Source: Chloroflexota bacterium
Lineage (GTDB): Bacteria > Chloroflexota > Dehalococcoidia > Lucifugimonadales > UBA3495
DNA length: 64,000 nucleotides
Direction: 5' to 3'
Assembly (NCBI GenBank): GCA_009840165.1
Contig: VXOG01000028.1
Location: 29,937 to 93,936 of the forward strand
In this document: piece after piece, positions 52,277 through 61,407 of the stretch
Layout: each line of letters starts with the position of its first letter
Position numbering within the stretch: position 1 is the first letter of the stretch
The notes under the pieces: generated by a model
What the model saw: only the letters and a program-made list of their open reading frames with translations
Told to the model about the DNA's origin: nothing
Databases searched by the model: none
Program-made: the position numbers and the translations under genes

Positions 52277-52900
52277 ATGCAACTGGCGAGCATCGAACAG
52301 GGTCTCGAGGACCTGAAAGCCGGTAAATTCCTCATCGTTGTTGACGACCAGGATCGCGAAAACGAGGGTGACCTTGTCATGCCGGCGGAGCATGTCACTG
52401 CGGAGTCCGTCAATTTCATGGTGACCCACGCCCGCGGTCAGCTTTGTATGCCCATGATGTCCGAGCGACTTGCCGAATTGGACATACCGCTATTGCCCAG
52501 TCGCAACTCCGACTCTGACATGCCCACCGCTTTCACCATGCCGGTGGATTACGCTATCAACACGTCCACAGGCATTTCCGCTGGAGACCGCGCCGCAACA
52601 ATCCAGGCGCTAATCAATCCCGATTCGCGCCCGGAGGATTTCATTCAACCGGGCCACCTGTTCCCGCTGCGCTATCACGAGGGCGGCGTACTCGTCCGGC
52701 CCGGTCATACTGAGGCCATCATCGACCTGTGCCGTCTCGCCGGCCTTTACCCCGCGGGCATAGTATGTGAAATCATGAGGAAAGACGGCTCCATGGCCCG
52801 CCTCCCCGACCTCATCCCCATGGCCGAGGACTTCTCCCTCAATATCCTGTCCATCGAGGACCTGATCGCCTACCGCCGGCAGCACGACCCGGAGGAATAA
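52277..52900 (+). CDS. ribB: 3,4-dihydroxy-2-butanone-4-phosphate synthase (stand-alone)
   Basis: 207 residues with DQDRENEGDLVMPAEHV, the cysteine in GQLCMPM, RPGHTEAIIDLC and IVCEIM, so all usual catalytic positions are kept. It makes the four-carbon unit for riboflavin from ribulose 5-phosphate. It overlaps the following ribBA gene (TAATG), which carries a second copy of the same domain. Confidence 0.93.
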   Translation: MQLASIEQGLEDLKAGKFLIVVDDQDRENEGDLVMPAEHVTAESVNFMVTHARGQLCMPMMSERLAELDIPLLPSRNSDSDMPTAFTMPVDYAINTSTGISAGDRAATIQALINPDSRPEDFIQPGHLFPLRYHEGGVLVRPGHTEAIIDLCRLAGLYPAGIVCEIMRKDGSMARLPDLIPMAEDFSLNILSIEDLIAYRRQHDPEE

Positions 52901-54132
52901 TGCCCCTATGCAGCCTTGATGAGGCTCTGGAAGATCTTACCTCCGGAAAATTCGTGATCGTTGTGGACGACGAGGGTCGTGAAAACGAAGGCGACCTGTT
53001 CCTCCTTGCGCAGCATGCGACCCCGGACGCCATCAACTTCATGGTGACCCATGCTCGGGGCCTGGTTTGCATTCCCCTGTCTGCCGAGCGCTTGGACGAA
53101 CTGCGGATACCCATGTTGCGGAGCCGTAATTCCACGTCTTCCCAGCCGACCGCGTTCACGACATCTGTGGATTACAAACTCGGCACCACCACCGGAATAT
53201 CTGCCTTTGACCGCAGCGCGACCATTCGCGCCCTGATCGATCCTGATTCTCTACCCGAGGACTTTATCCACCCTGGGCATATGTTCCCGTTGCGCGCCAG
53301 TCAGGGCGGCGTTTTGCGCCGTCCGGGACACACCGAAGCCATCATCGACCTGTGCAAACAGGCGGGCGCATATCCCGCCGGCGTGATCTGCGAAATCATG
53401 AATCCCGACGGCACCATGGCGCGGATGCCCGAGCTGGAGTTGTTTGCTCAAGAGCACAACCTGAACATATTCAGCATTGCCCAACTCATCGCCCACCGGC
53501 GCATGAGCGAAAGGCTGGTGTCCCGCGTCGCCGAGGCCAACCTGCCCACCAAGTACGGCGTCGCTCGTATCATCGGATACGGTAGCGCTATCGATAGCGG
53601 GGAACACGCCGCCCTGATCGTTGGCGATTGGTCGCCAGGCGACGAGGTGTTGGTGCGAGTCCACAGTGAATGTCTTACCGGCGACGCTTTCGGCAGCCTG
53701 AAATGCGATTGCGGCGAACAGCTCGACATGGCTTTGCGCATGATCTTCGAGAACGGCTCCGGAGCCCTGATCTACCTACGCCAGGAAGGCCGGGGAATTG
53801 GCCTGCACAACAAGATCAAGGCCTACGCGCTACAGGACGTCGGTATGGACACCATCGAGGCCAACGTTGCCCTCGGCTTCCAGCCCGACGAGCGCAAGTA
53901 TGACCTGGCAGTGCAAATCATGCAGGACTTGGGAATAACTCGCACCCAACTGGTTACCAACAATCCACATAAGATGGCCGGCATCAGCGGCTTGGGTGTG
54001 GAGGTCGTGGGGCGAGTGAGCCTTGCGGTGCCGCCCAACGAGTCCAACGAAGGCTATATGCGAATCAAGCGCGAGACCATGGGGCACCTGCTCTCTCCGG
54101 CCCAAGCCAGACCCCCCAACGTCTCCGGCTGA
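52900..54132 (+). CDS. ribBA: bifunctional DHBP synthase / GTP cyclohydrolase II
   Basis: 410 residues. The N-terminal RibB domain (1-200) has DDEGRENEGDLFLLAQ, LVCIPL, RPGHTEAIIDLC and VICEIM. The C-terminal RibA domain (about 205-400) has the zinc cysteines in HSECLTGDAFGSLKCDCG, plus YLRQEGRGIGLHNKI. It starts the pathway from GTP. The N-terminal domain duplicates the gene just upstream. Last gene of the rib unit. Confidence 0.95.
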   Translation: MPLCSLDEALEDLTSGKFVIVVDDEGRENEGDLFLLAQHATPDAINFMVTHARGLVCIPLSAERLDELRIPMLRSRNSTSSQPTAFTTSVDYKLGTTTGISAFDRSATIRALIDPDSLPEDFIHPGHMFPLRASQGGVLRRPGHTEAIIDLCKQAGAYPAGVICEIMNPDGTMARMPELELFAQEHNLNIFSIAQLIAHRRMSERLVSRVAEANLPTKYGVARIIGYGSAIDSGEHAALIVGDWSPGDEVLVRVHSECLTGDAFGSLKCDCGEQLDMALRMIFENGSGALIYLRQEGRGIGLHNKIKAYALQDVGMDTIEANVALGFQPDERKYDLAVQIMQDLGITRTQLVTNNPHKMAGISGLGVEVVGRVSLAVPPNESNEGYMRIKRETMGHLLSPAQARPPNVSG

Positions 54133-54179
54133 GCCTCTGCCACCTTTCCCACCCGCCGCATCACGTCATTCCGTCCCAC

Positions 54180-54208
54180 CCCGTCATTCCCGCTTTCGCG
54201 GGAATCCA
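54180..54208. repeat. CGTCATTCCCGC-TTTC-GCGGGAATCCAG repeat
   Basis: A perfect 7-bp stem (TTCCCGC/GCGGGAA) between the convergent ribBA and prfB genes. It is the same family as at 3950. Confidence 0.7.
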
Positions 54209-54218
54209 GGCGGCGCGC

Positions 54219-55326
54219 TTAACCGTCATCGCCCAGCTTGCTCACCAGGTAGGCCTCGATGAAGCCGTCGATCTCCCCGGCCAGCACCGCATCGGTATTT
54301 CCGGTCTGGTGATCGGTCCGGTGGTCCTTCACCGATCTGTACGGGTGCAGGACGTAGCTTCGTATCTGATTGCCCCACTCGGCGGACACCCTCTCTCCGC
54401 GTAGCGTTGACAGTTCCCGCTCCCGTTCTTGCTCTTGCCGCGCCAGCAGTCTAGCCCGCAGGATCCGCATGGCGTAATCTCGATTCTGGTGCTGCGAACG
54501 CTCCGTCTGGCAGGACACCACGATTCCGCTGGGAACGTGGGTCAACCGCACCGCCGACGCCACCTTCTGCACGTTCTGTCCGCCCGGGCCGCTGGACCGG
54601 AAAAAGTCCATCTTAATGTCTTCGGGACGCACCTCCACCTCGGTATCCTCCCCCACCACCGCCGGCAAAACTTCGACCCTGGCAAAGGACGTCTGCCGGC
54701 GCCGCGCCGGGTCAAAGGGCGACATCCGCACCAGCCGATGCACGCCTACCTCCGCGTTCAGGTATCCGAAGGCGTGCTCCCCGCCAATCTCCATGGTGCT
54801 GGTACGCAACCCAGCCTCGTCGCCGTAGGCCGTGTCCAGCACCTGCACCGACCGGCCATCGGAGCTGGCCCATCCGGCGTACATACCGGTTAACATCTCC
54901 ACCCAGTCGTGGGAATCTGTGCCACCGGCCCCTGAATGTATGGTGAGGATCGCCGGCCGGTCGTCGTATGGCCCCGACAGCGTCAATTCCATCTCGGCAC
55001 GGGCCAGCCGGCTGGCCACATCCTCGGTCTCGGCGGCCAGTTCATCCGCGATACTCTCATCGCCGGTCTCCATGGCAAGCTCGGTCAGCTCAGCAAGATC
55101 GCCCACCTGGGCTTGCAGGCCCCGCCATAGCTCTACCGACTGCTGCAACTTGCCTAGTTCCTGCATCTTGCGCTGGGCCGAAGCGGGGTCATCCCAGAAA
55201 CCGGTTGCGGCCGCCTCAGCCTCCAGTTCACCTATGGATTTCTCCCTGCCGGCAAGGTCAAAGACGCTCCACGACCGCCTCAACCTTGACGGCCATGTCG
55301 GTTAGTTGCTGGCGTAGTTCATCCAT
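54219..55326 (-). CDS. prfB: peptide chain release factor 2 with programmed +1 frameshift
   Basis: The ORF track shows only the downstream frame. The true start is ATG 55326, preceded by GGAGG. The zero frame reads MDELRQQLTDMAVKVEAVVERL and meets UGA at 55260-55258. The site is GGAGCGT-CTT-TGA-C: an internal Shine-Dalgarno, then CUU UGA C, the classical RF2 autoregulatory frameshift. After slipping to GAC the product is about 368 residues, with the stop-codon-reading SPF (RMSPFDPARR) and the GGQ loop (SGPGGQNVQK). Low RF2 increases slipping and so its own synthesis. Confidence 0.95.
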
Positions 55327-55380
55327 TGGTGGGTTCCTCCTGTCCCGCGACGAGTGTCTCGCCGCAGCATTGCGAGAATA

Positions 55381-55404
55381 ATTATACATGGGATGGGCTA
55401 TAAT
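55381..55404. promoter_or_regulatory. divergent -10 elements for prfB and thrS
   Basis: TATAAT on the minus strand (55386-55381), about 55 bp before prfB, and TATAAT on the plus strand (55399-55404), about 54 bp before thrS. They are separated by 12 bp. The -35 boxes are poor. RNA polymerase would be bound at only one at a time. Confidence 0.5.
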
Positions 55405-55457
55405 CAATTCCTATCCATTCCGAAAACCGTAATCATAAACTAGGCAGGTAGCCCCCG

Positions 55458-57227
55458 ATGCTGGATCACGGAACCCCCGAACACGTCGTTGACGATCCCA
55501 TTGAATCTCTGCGCCACCGTATGCGCCACTCGGCTGCCCACGTGATGGCAGATGCCGTCGTGCAACTCTTCCCGGAGGCCAAGGTGGCCATCGGTCCTCC
55601 CACCGCCGATGGTTTCTACTACGATTTCGAGGTCGAGCGGCCCTTCACACCGGAGGATCTGGAACGCATCGAGGCGCTGATGCTCGACACCATTAAGTCC
55701 AACGCGCCCTTCCTGCGGGAAGAGTTGAGCCGCGAGTCCGCGCAGTCCATGTTCTCAGCTCAGCCCTTCAAGCAGGAAATCATCGACGACCTGCCCGACG
55801 AAACCACGCTCAGCATCTACCGCCACGGCGAGTTCACCGACCTCTGCCAGGGGCCTCACGTCGCCAGCACCGGCGAGATTACCGCCGTCAAGCTGCTGCA
55901 CACCGCCGGAGCCTACTGGCGCGGCGACGAAAACCGCCCCATGCTCCAGCGCATCTATGGCACCGCCTTCGAGTCGCAAGAGGCATTGGAGGCGCACCTG
56001 GAACGCCTGGCCGAGGCGGAACGACGCGACCACCGCACGCTGAGCCGACAGCTCAACCTGTTCACCATCCACGACGAAATCGGCCCTGGTCTCATCGTCT
56101 GGCAACCCAAGGGTGGGATCATACGGTCAATCATCGAAAACTACTGGCGCGACATCCACTACCGCCGCGGTTACAACATCGTCTATTCGCCCCACATCGG
56201 GCGGGCGCGGCTCTGGGAAACCAGCGGACATCTGGATTTCTACCGGGACAGCATGTACGCCCCCATGGAGATCGACGAGCAGGAATACTTCCTCAAGCCA
56301 ATGAACTGTCCGTTCCATATCCAGATTTACCGCTCGGCGCTGCGCAGCTACCGGGAGTTGCCGCTGCGGATTGCCGAACTGGGCACCGTGTATCGCTACG
56401 AACGCAGCGGCGTGCTGCACGGCATCACGCGGGTGCGCGGATTCACTCAGGACGATGCTCACATCTTCTGCCTGCCCGGCCAGGTTCCGGACGAGGTGGG
56501 CGGCGTGCTGGACATGACTTTTGATATTCTGGCCGCCTTTGGATTCGATGACTACGACATTATGTTGTCCACCCGTCCCGAAAAATACGTGGGCGAACCG
56601 GAAATGTGGGAGCACGCCACCGAATCGCTGCGGCAGGCCCTGGTGTCCCGGGGGCTGACTTACGACATTGACGAAGGTGGCGGCGCGTTCTACGGCCCCA
56701 AGATCGACATCAACATTACCGACGCCCTGGGCCGCGCCTGGCAATGCACCACCGTCCAGTTCGACTTTAACCTGCCCGAACGCTTCGGCCTGGTGTACCA
56801 GGACGAACACGGCGACCGTGTGCAGCCGTACATGGTCCACCGTGCCATATTGGGCTCACTGGAGCGATTCTTCGGCGTCCTCGTGGAGCACTACGCCGGC
56901 GCGTTTCCGCTCTGGCTGGCTCCCGTGCAGTCAGTCGTTATCCCCATTGCCGACCGCCACAACGAGTACGCCGAGCAGGTTGCCAGCCAGCTGCGCGATG
57001 CCGGCTTCCGCGTGGAAGTGGACGACCGCAGTGAGCGCATGAACCAGAAAATCCGCCAGGCCCAGTTGCAGAAAACGCCATACATGCTCGTCGTCGGTGA
57101 CCGCGAGGCCGACGCCAACGCCGCTGCCGTCCGCACTCGAGACGGCGACAACCACGGCGCAATGTCCCTCTCCGACGTCAAGGCGATGCTCGCCGCTGAC
57201 CTGGTCGGCACCCCGGCGGCAAGGTAG
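55458..57227 (+). CDS. thrS: threonyl-tRNA synthetase lacking the TGS domain
   Basis: 589 residues. It opens almost at once in the editing domain (HRMRHSAAHVMADAVVQLFP, and CQGPHV with zinc/editing residues). The class II catalytic core (about 215-480) has MNCPFHIQIY, RIAELGTVYRYERSGVLHGITRVRGFTQDDAHIFC (motif 2) and GSLERFFGVLVEHY (motif 3). The anticodon-binding domain ends it. The usual N-terminal TGS domain of about 60 residues is missing. No T-box leader is seen upstream. Confidence 0.93.
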   Translation: MLDHGTPEHVVDDPIESLRHRMRHSAAHVMADAVVQLFPEAKVAIGPPTADGFYYDFEVERPFTPEDLERIEALMLDTIKSNAPFLREELSRESAQSMFSAQPFKQEIIDDLPDETTLSIYRHGEFTDLCQGPHVASTGEITAVKLLHTAGAYWRGDENRPMLQRIYGTAFESQEALEAHLERLAEAERRDHRTLSRQLNLFTIHDEIGPGLIVWQPKGGIIRSIIENYWRDIHYRRGYNIVYSPHIGRARLWETSGHLDFYRDSMYAPMEIDEQEYFLKPMNCPFHIQIYRSALRSYRELPLRIAELGTVYRYERSGVLHGITRVRGFTQDDAHIFCLPGQVPDEVGGVLDMTFDILAAFGFDDYDIMLSTRPEKYVGEPEMWEHATESLRQALVSRGLTYDIDEGGGAFYGPKIDINITDALGRAWQCTTVQFDFNLPERFGLVYQDEHGDRVQPYMVHRAILGSLERFFGVLVEHYAGAFPLWLAPVQSVVIPIADRHNEYAEQVASQLRDAGFRVEVDDRSERMNQKIRQAQLQKTPYMLVVGDREADANAAAVRTRDGDNHGAMSLSDVKAMLAADLVGTPAAR

Positions 57228-57615
57228 AGGAGGCGAAAAAGCGCGACGAACGCCTGCGGGCAATGCGCCCCGAACTGATCAAAAAGTACCCCGACAAGTG
57301 GGTCGCAATCACTGAGACTAACGTGTTCATCGTCGCAGACTCAGTGAAGGAACTCGTCGAGAAAGCCGAAGAACTCGGCGCGCGCCCTGGTTTTTCAGCG
57401 CGTGAGTTCCTGAACACTAAGACGCGCCGGCTGTGGTCTCCTTCTACGACGGGCAGGCCCGGAATGATTTTCGCATCGATCTCCACATCGGCAAACCCCA
57501 TCCCATAACCGATGGCCTGGACTCGCTGCTTGGACGCGACGTTCTGAACGAGTTGGAGATGCGGTATGCCCCTCGGCGTGGCGAGTTAGGTTTCTCCCCG
57601 GATGGGGAACCGTAG
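57228..57615 (+). pseudogene. remnants of a DUF5678-type protein and a retropepsin-like aspartic protease
   Basis: Directly after the thrS stop one frame reads VEEAKKRDERLRAMRPELIKKYPDKW and VFIVADSVKELVEKAEELG, resembling DUF5678 proteins. From about 57428 another frame reads VVSFYDGQARNDFRIDLHIG and GLDSLLGRDVLNELEMRY, resembling the end of clan AA aspartic proteases that often follow DUF5678 genes. The protease catalytic Asp-Thr/Ser-Gly region is missing, and the frames are joined by a shift. I take it as a decayed gene pair. Confidence 0.5.
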
Positions 57616-57629
57616 GCAGGCCAGACCGC

Positions 57630-58487
57630 CTAACTCCCTGCCAACTCCCGCAGCGCTCCTACAAAATCCCCGCCTCCGCCATAGCCCTTGCGAAACGTAA
57701 TCACTCCGTTTGCGTCCATGGCGATCATGGACGACTGGCTGGTAATTCTCAGGTCCGCCAGCATGGATCCCACCGGTTGGGTGGCGATCATGTCCGAGTA
57801 TCCGTTGTCTTCGATGTAACCCTCCAGACGGCTCGCGCTTTCGCTGAAAGAGACCAGGTAAAAATCGACTTGTCCTGCCTGCTCAGATACGAGGGGGGCC
57901 AGCGTCCGCAACTCGGCGCGGCAGGTTGGTCACCAGGTCGCGAAATACATCATAAACGCCGGCCGGCCCGCCAACGTCAGATCCGTCAACGCAATCACCG
58001 TTCCGTCCGAACCCTCCATGGTGAAGGCCGGCGGTATCTCGCCGACATTCGTACCCACCGGCGCGGCTGGAACCGACGGAGCCTCTGTTGCAAGTGCCGT
58101 GGGTGTCTCTGCCGGCGGAAGCGGCGTATCAGTTGCAGCAGCGGCCAACGTCGGCGCTGATGTGGCGGTAGCTGCCGTTGTGTCCGCGGGCGCCGCAGTC
58201 ACAGTCGGTTTGGAAGTCTCAGTCGTCGCCGTGGGCGCTTGACTTGCCGGCTGAGAAGCAGCGGTAGGAGCTTCGGTAGCAGCAGCGGCTGTTGCTGCCG
58301 GTCGAGTGGCCGTAGCCATCTCAGCAGCGGAAGCCTGCGTGGCCTGCGGATCGGCGGTGGCCGGCGCGGCAGCAGGTTGCCCCGGCGCTGCTGGAGCCGG
58401 CGGCGCTTCCGATGCGCACGCCGAGAGAATCACCACCATCCCGGCGCCGATTGCAAACGCCAATGTTCTGCGAACTCTGTCCATCAT
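57630..58487 (-). CDS. selenocysteine-containing thioredoxin-like lipoprotein (UGA codon 186)
   Basis: Two ORF-track pieces (57930-58487 and 57630-57911) are in the same frame, separated only by a TGA at 57932-57930. Read as selenocysteine, the protein has 285 residues. It has a lipoprotein signal ending ILSAC, a long Ala/Pro/Thr linker (about 27-140), and a thioredoxin-like domain starting GEIPPAFTMEGSDG. The active site is MMYFATW-U-PTCRAEL, where a cysteine would make the usual WCxxC. The fold continues past the UGA (VDFYLVSFSES, SMLADLRITSQSSMIAMDANG). A hairpin follows the UGA. It lies 40 bp downstream of a paralogue with the same feature. Probable extracytoplasmic redox enzyme. Confidence 0.85.
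57903..57923 (-). promoter_or_regulatory. bSECIS-like hairpin of selenoprotein gene 1
   Basis: Counting from the base after UGA, positions 7-12 pair with 21-27 (six pairs, one bulged A), closing the loop GCCGAGTT at 13-20. The GU in the loop at 18-19 fits the known bacterial SECIS distance from the UGA. Confidence 0.55.
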
Positions 58488-58527
58488 CTTGTGCTTTCGG
58501 CGTCAACGACGCCGCCGGCTACCCTCA

Positions 58528-59139
58528 TCAACTGGGCAGCTGCATATCCATTTGCCGCTGCTCTTTCTGCTGTTGACCTTCCTGTTGAGATGGAACCGCC
58601 AGAGGGTCAGTCACCAGACGGTCAAGATACGCCGGCCATTCCCCGGCATTCCCCATGGTCTGACGGTGCAGGATTCGTCCGTGGGCGTTCAAAGACATGA
58701 ATGATGACTGCCTGGTAACCTCCAGGTCGGCCAACATATTGCCGACGGGTTGGGCGGGAATCATGCCCTGGTAGTTATGTTCGGCAATGTAATCCGATAC
58801 GGTGGCGGCGTCTTCGTTGAAAGAAACCACGTAGAAGTCAATCTCGTCGTAATCGGATGCGAAAGTGTTCAGCGTCTGCAACTCAGCGCGACAGTGGGGT
58901 CACCAAGTAGCGAAGTACATCATCAACACAGGTTGCTGATCGTCCACCAGGTTCTTCAGGGACACCTCCGAGCCGTCAGTCAACTGCATTGTGAAAGGCG
59001 GGGCGAGGTCTCCGGCCTCAACGCCGGTGGCGCTACCGCCTGTCGTCCCCCCGGTGGTTGGGGCGCACGCAGTGGCGAGAACGGCCAGCATCGCCGCAAT
59101 CAGCAGCCCCGGTGTCAATTTGTTAATGCCAGTTCTCAT
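58528..59139 (-). CDS. selenocysteine-containing thioredoxin-like lipoprotein (UGA codon 80)
   Basis: ORF pieces 58900-59208 and 58528-58881 share one frame, broken only by TGA 58902-58900. From ATG 59139 the protein has 203 residues. The signal peptide ends VLATAC (lipobox). A short Gly/Thr linker leads to GDLAPPFTMQLTDGSEVSL. The active site is MMYFATW-U-PHCRAEL. The thioredoxin-like fold continues (IDFYVVSFNEDAATVSDYIAEH, NMLADLEVTRQSSFMSLNAHG), and a Gln-rich tail ends it. It is upstream of its paralogue in one operon and divergent from a DUF255 gene. Confidence 0.85.
58873..58893 (-). promoter_or_regulatory. bSECIS-like hairpin of selenoprotein gene 2
   Basis: Positions 7-12 after the UGA pair with 21-27 (six pairs including one U-G, one bulged A), with loop GCTGAGTT at 13-20. 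The geometry is the same as in the neighbouring gene, while the stem bases partly differ. Confidence 0.55.
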
Positions 59140-59277
59140 ATCCTTACGGTTGTCTCTCCAGAGTCGGGCATCTGGTATGCTGACGAGAAGTAGGCCCGAT
59201 TCTAGCACTCATTCGGTTGTTTTAGAATACGCTGCGCTCCAGTCGCCGGCTTCACCCCTTTTGAGGAGTTCTCCCTG

Positions 59278-61329
59278 ATGCCCAATCGCCTTGCCAACGA
59301 GACCAGCCCCTACCTGCTGCAACACGCCGAAAACCCGGTGGACTGGTATCCCTGGGGCGAGGAGGCCCTCGATCGCGCGCGCGACGAGGACCGCCCCATC
59401 CTCCTCAGCATCGGCTATTCAGCCTGCCACTGGTGCCACGTCATGGAGCGCGAGTCTTTCGAGAACGACGATATCGCGGCCCTGATGAACGAGCATTTCG
59501 TCAACATCAAGGTGGATCGGGAGGAACGCCCCGACCTGGACGCCGTGTATATGGAGGCCGTCCAGATGCTGACCGGCAGCGGCGGCTGGCCCATGACCGT
59601 GTTTCTAACCCCCGAGGGTCACCCCTTCTACGGAGGCACCTATTTCCCTCCCGATGACCGCCAGGGGATGCCCGGCTTTCCCCGCCTGCTCGCCGCCGCC
59701 AGCCAGGCGTATCAAACCAATAAGAGCGAAATCGAGCGCGTCACCCGCCAACTCTCCGAACAAATGGGACGCAGCGGCCAGATGCCCCGGGGATTCACGC
59801 CATTGACCACCGAGGTAATGCACAATGCCTACTCGCAACTCGCAACTCAGTTCGACCACCTCAACGGCGGTTTCGGCAACGCCCCCAAGTTCCCCCAGCC
59901 CATGACACCCGAGTTCCTGCTGCGTTACTACCGCCACGGCTTCAACGCCCGCGCCCTGGAGATGGTCGAACTGACCTTGCAGAAGATGGCCTACGGCGGT
60001 ATGTACGACCAGGTGGGCGGCGGCTTCCACCGCTACTCCACCGACGCCTACTGGCTGGTGCCCCACTTCGAGAAAATGCTTTATGACAACGCGCTTTTGG
60101 CCCGCCTGTATCTCCACGCCTGGCAAGTCACTGGCAACCCGCTGTATCGTCGCATCACCGAGGAAACCCTGGATTACGTCCTCCGTGAAATGACCGACCC
60201 GGCCGGCGGCTTCTACTCGGCACAGGACGCCGACAGCGAAGGCGTCGAGGGCAAATTCTTCGTCTGGACCCCCATTGAACTGCGTCCCCTATTAGGCGAC
60301 GACGCCGACCTCATCATGGGCTACTACGGCGTCACCGAGCGCGGCAACTTCGAGGGTTCCAATATCCTCAACGTCCCGCGCCCGTCCGCAGACTACGCCA
60401 ACCAGCAGAGCATATCCGAGGAAACGCTGAGCGATGCCATCGCCCGCGCCCGCACCACCTTGCTGGAAGTACGCGAGCAGCGCATCCACCCGCTCCTTGA
60501 TGACAAGGTGTTGACATCCTGGAACGGCCTCATGCTCCGAGCCTTCGCCGAAGCCGGCGCCGCTCTGGACCGTCCCGACTACCTCGACGCCGCCCGCAAC
60601 AACGCCGCTTTCTTGCTCGATAACATGCGCGACGCCGACGGTCGCATCCTGCGCACCTGGCGCAACGGCGAGGCCAAGCTCCTCGGCTACCTGGAAGATT
60701 ATTCCTGCCTGACCGACGGCCTGCTCTCTCTCCACGAGGCGACCCTGGAACCTCGCTGGCTCCAGGAGGCCGTGGCCGTCGCCGACGGCATGAACGCACT
60801 ATTCTGGGACGACGCCGTCGGTGGTTTCTACGACACCGGCAGCGACCACGAGCAACTGGTGATCCGTCCCCGCGACGTGTTCGACAACGCCCAGCCCTGC
60901 GGTGGTTCCGTAGCCACCGACGTGTTACTCCGCCTCGGCGTAATCACCGGCAACGAAGACTATTCGTCCAAAGGCGCAACCCCGCTGCGCGCGTTGCAGC
61001 AGCTTCTGGGCCGCGCTCCGGCAGCCACCGGCCATTGGCTCGCCGCCCTCGACTTCTACGTTTCCCTACCCCGCGAAATAGTCATCGTGGGTCCCGCCGA
61101 TTCCGATTCCACCCAGGCAATGCTAAGGGAAATCAACGGACGGTTCATGCCCAACAAGGTCGCCGTCGGCATGGCCGATCCCGCCACCCCGCCACTGAAG
61201 GACTCTCCTCTTTTGGAACAGCGCGTCATGCAGGGCGGCCAGCCCACCGCCTACGTCTGCGAAAACTACGCCTGCCAACTCCCGGTCACCGACGCGGCAG
61301 CACTGGCCGCCCAACTCGACCGTCAGTAA
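59278..61329 (+). CDS. DUF255 thioredoxin-domain protein (YyaL/SSP411 family)
   Basis: 683 residues. [29 protein letters not shown] and [21 protein letters not shown] (with CxxC) form the N-terminal thioredoxin-like DUF255 domain. [13 protein letters not shown] and [27 protein letters not shown] complete it. The rest is an (alpha/alpha)6 barrel like N-acylglucosamine 2-epimerases ([30 protein letters not shown]). The cellular role is not established. It is transcribed divergently from the selenoprotein pair. Confidence 0.92.
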   Translation: MPNRLANETSPYLLQHAENPVDWYPWGEEALDRARDEDRPILLSIGYSACHWCHVMERESFENDDIAALMNEHFVNIKVDREERPDLDAVYMEAVQMLTGSGGWPMTVFLTPEGHPFYGGTYFPPDDRQGMPGFPRLLAAASQAYQTNKSEIERVTRQLSEQMGRSGQMPRGFTPLTTEVMHNAYSQLATQFDHLNGGFGNAPKFPQPMTPEFLLRYYRHGFNARALEMVELTLQKMAYGGMYDQVGGGFHRYSTDAYWLVPHFEKMLYDNALLARLYLHAWQVTGNPLYRRITEETLDYVLREMTDPAGGFYSAQDADSEGVEGKFFVWTPIELRPLLGDDADLIMGYYGVTERGNFEGSNILNVPRPSADYANQQSISEETLSDAIARARTTLLEVREQRIHPLLDDKVLTSWNGLMLRAFAEAGAALDRPDYLDAARNNAAFLLDNMRDADGRILRTWRNGEAKLLGYLEDYSCLTDGLLSLHEATLEPRWLQEAVAVADGMNALFWDDAVGGFYDTGSDHEQLVIRPRDVFDNAQPCGGSVATDVLLRLGVITGNEDYSSKGATPLRALQQLLGRAPAATGHWLAALDFYVSLPREIVIVGPADSDSTQAMLREINGRFMPNKVAVGMADPATPPLKDSPLLEQRVMQGGQPTAYVCENYACQLPVTDAAALAAQLDRQ

Positions 61330-61330
61330 C

Positions 61331-61368
61331 TCCCTCTCCCTTGATGGGAGAGGGTTGGGGTGAGGGTG
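61331..61368. repeat. CCCTCTCCCTTGATGGGAGAGGG dispersed repeat
   Basis: CCCTCTCCC-TTGAT-GGGAGAGGG followed by TTGGGGTGAGGGTGA, between two convergent genes. The stem is 9 bp and is likely used as a terminator. Confidence 0.7.
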
Positions 61369-61407
61369 AAATCCTCCCGTCTCGCACGGAAGAACCGTCA
61401 CCCAAGC

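Noticed and set aside
55405-55457. T-box leader upstream of thrS
   Set aside because: The leader is too short and lacks the T-box sequence and specifier hairpin.
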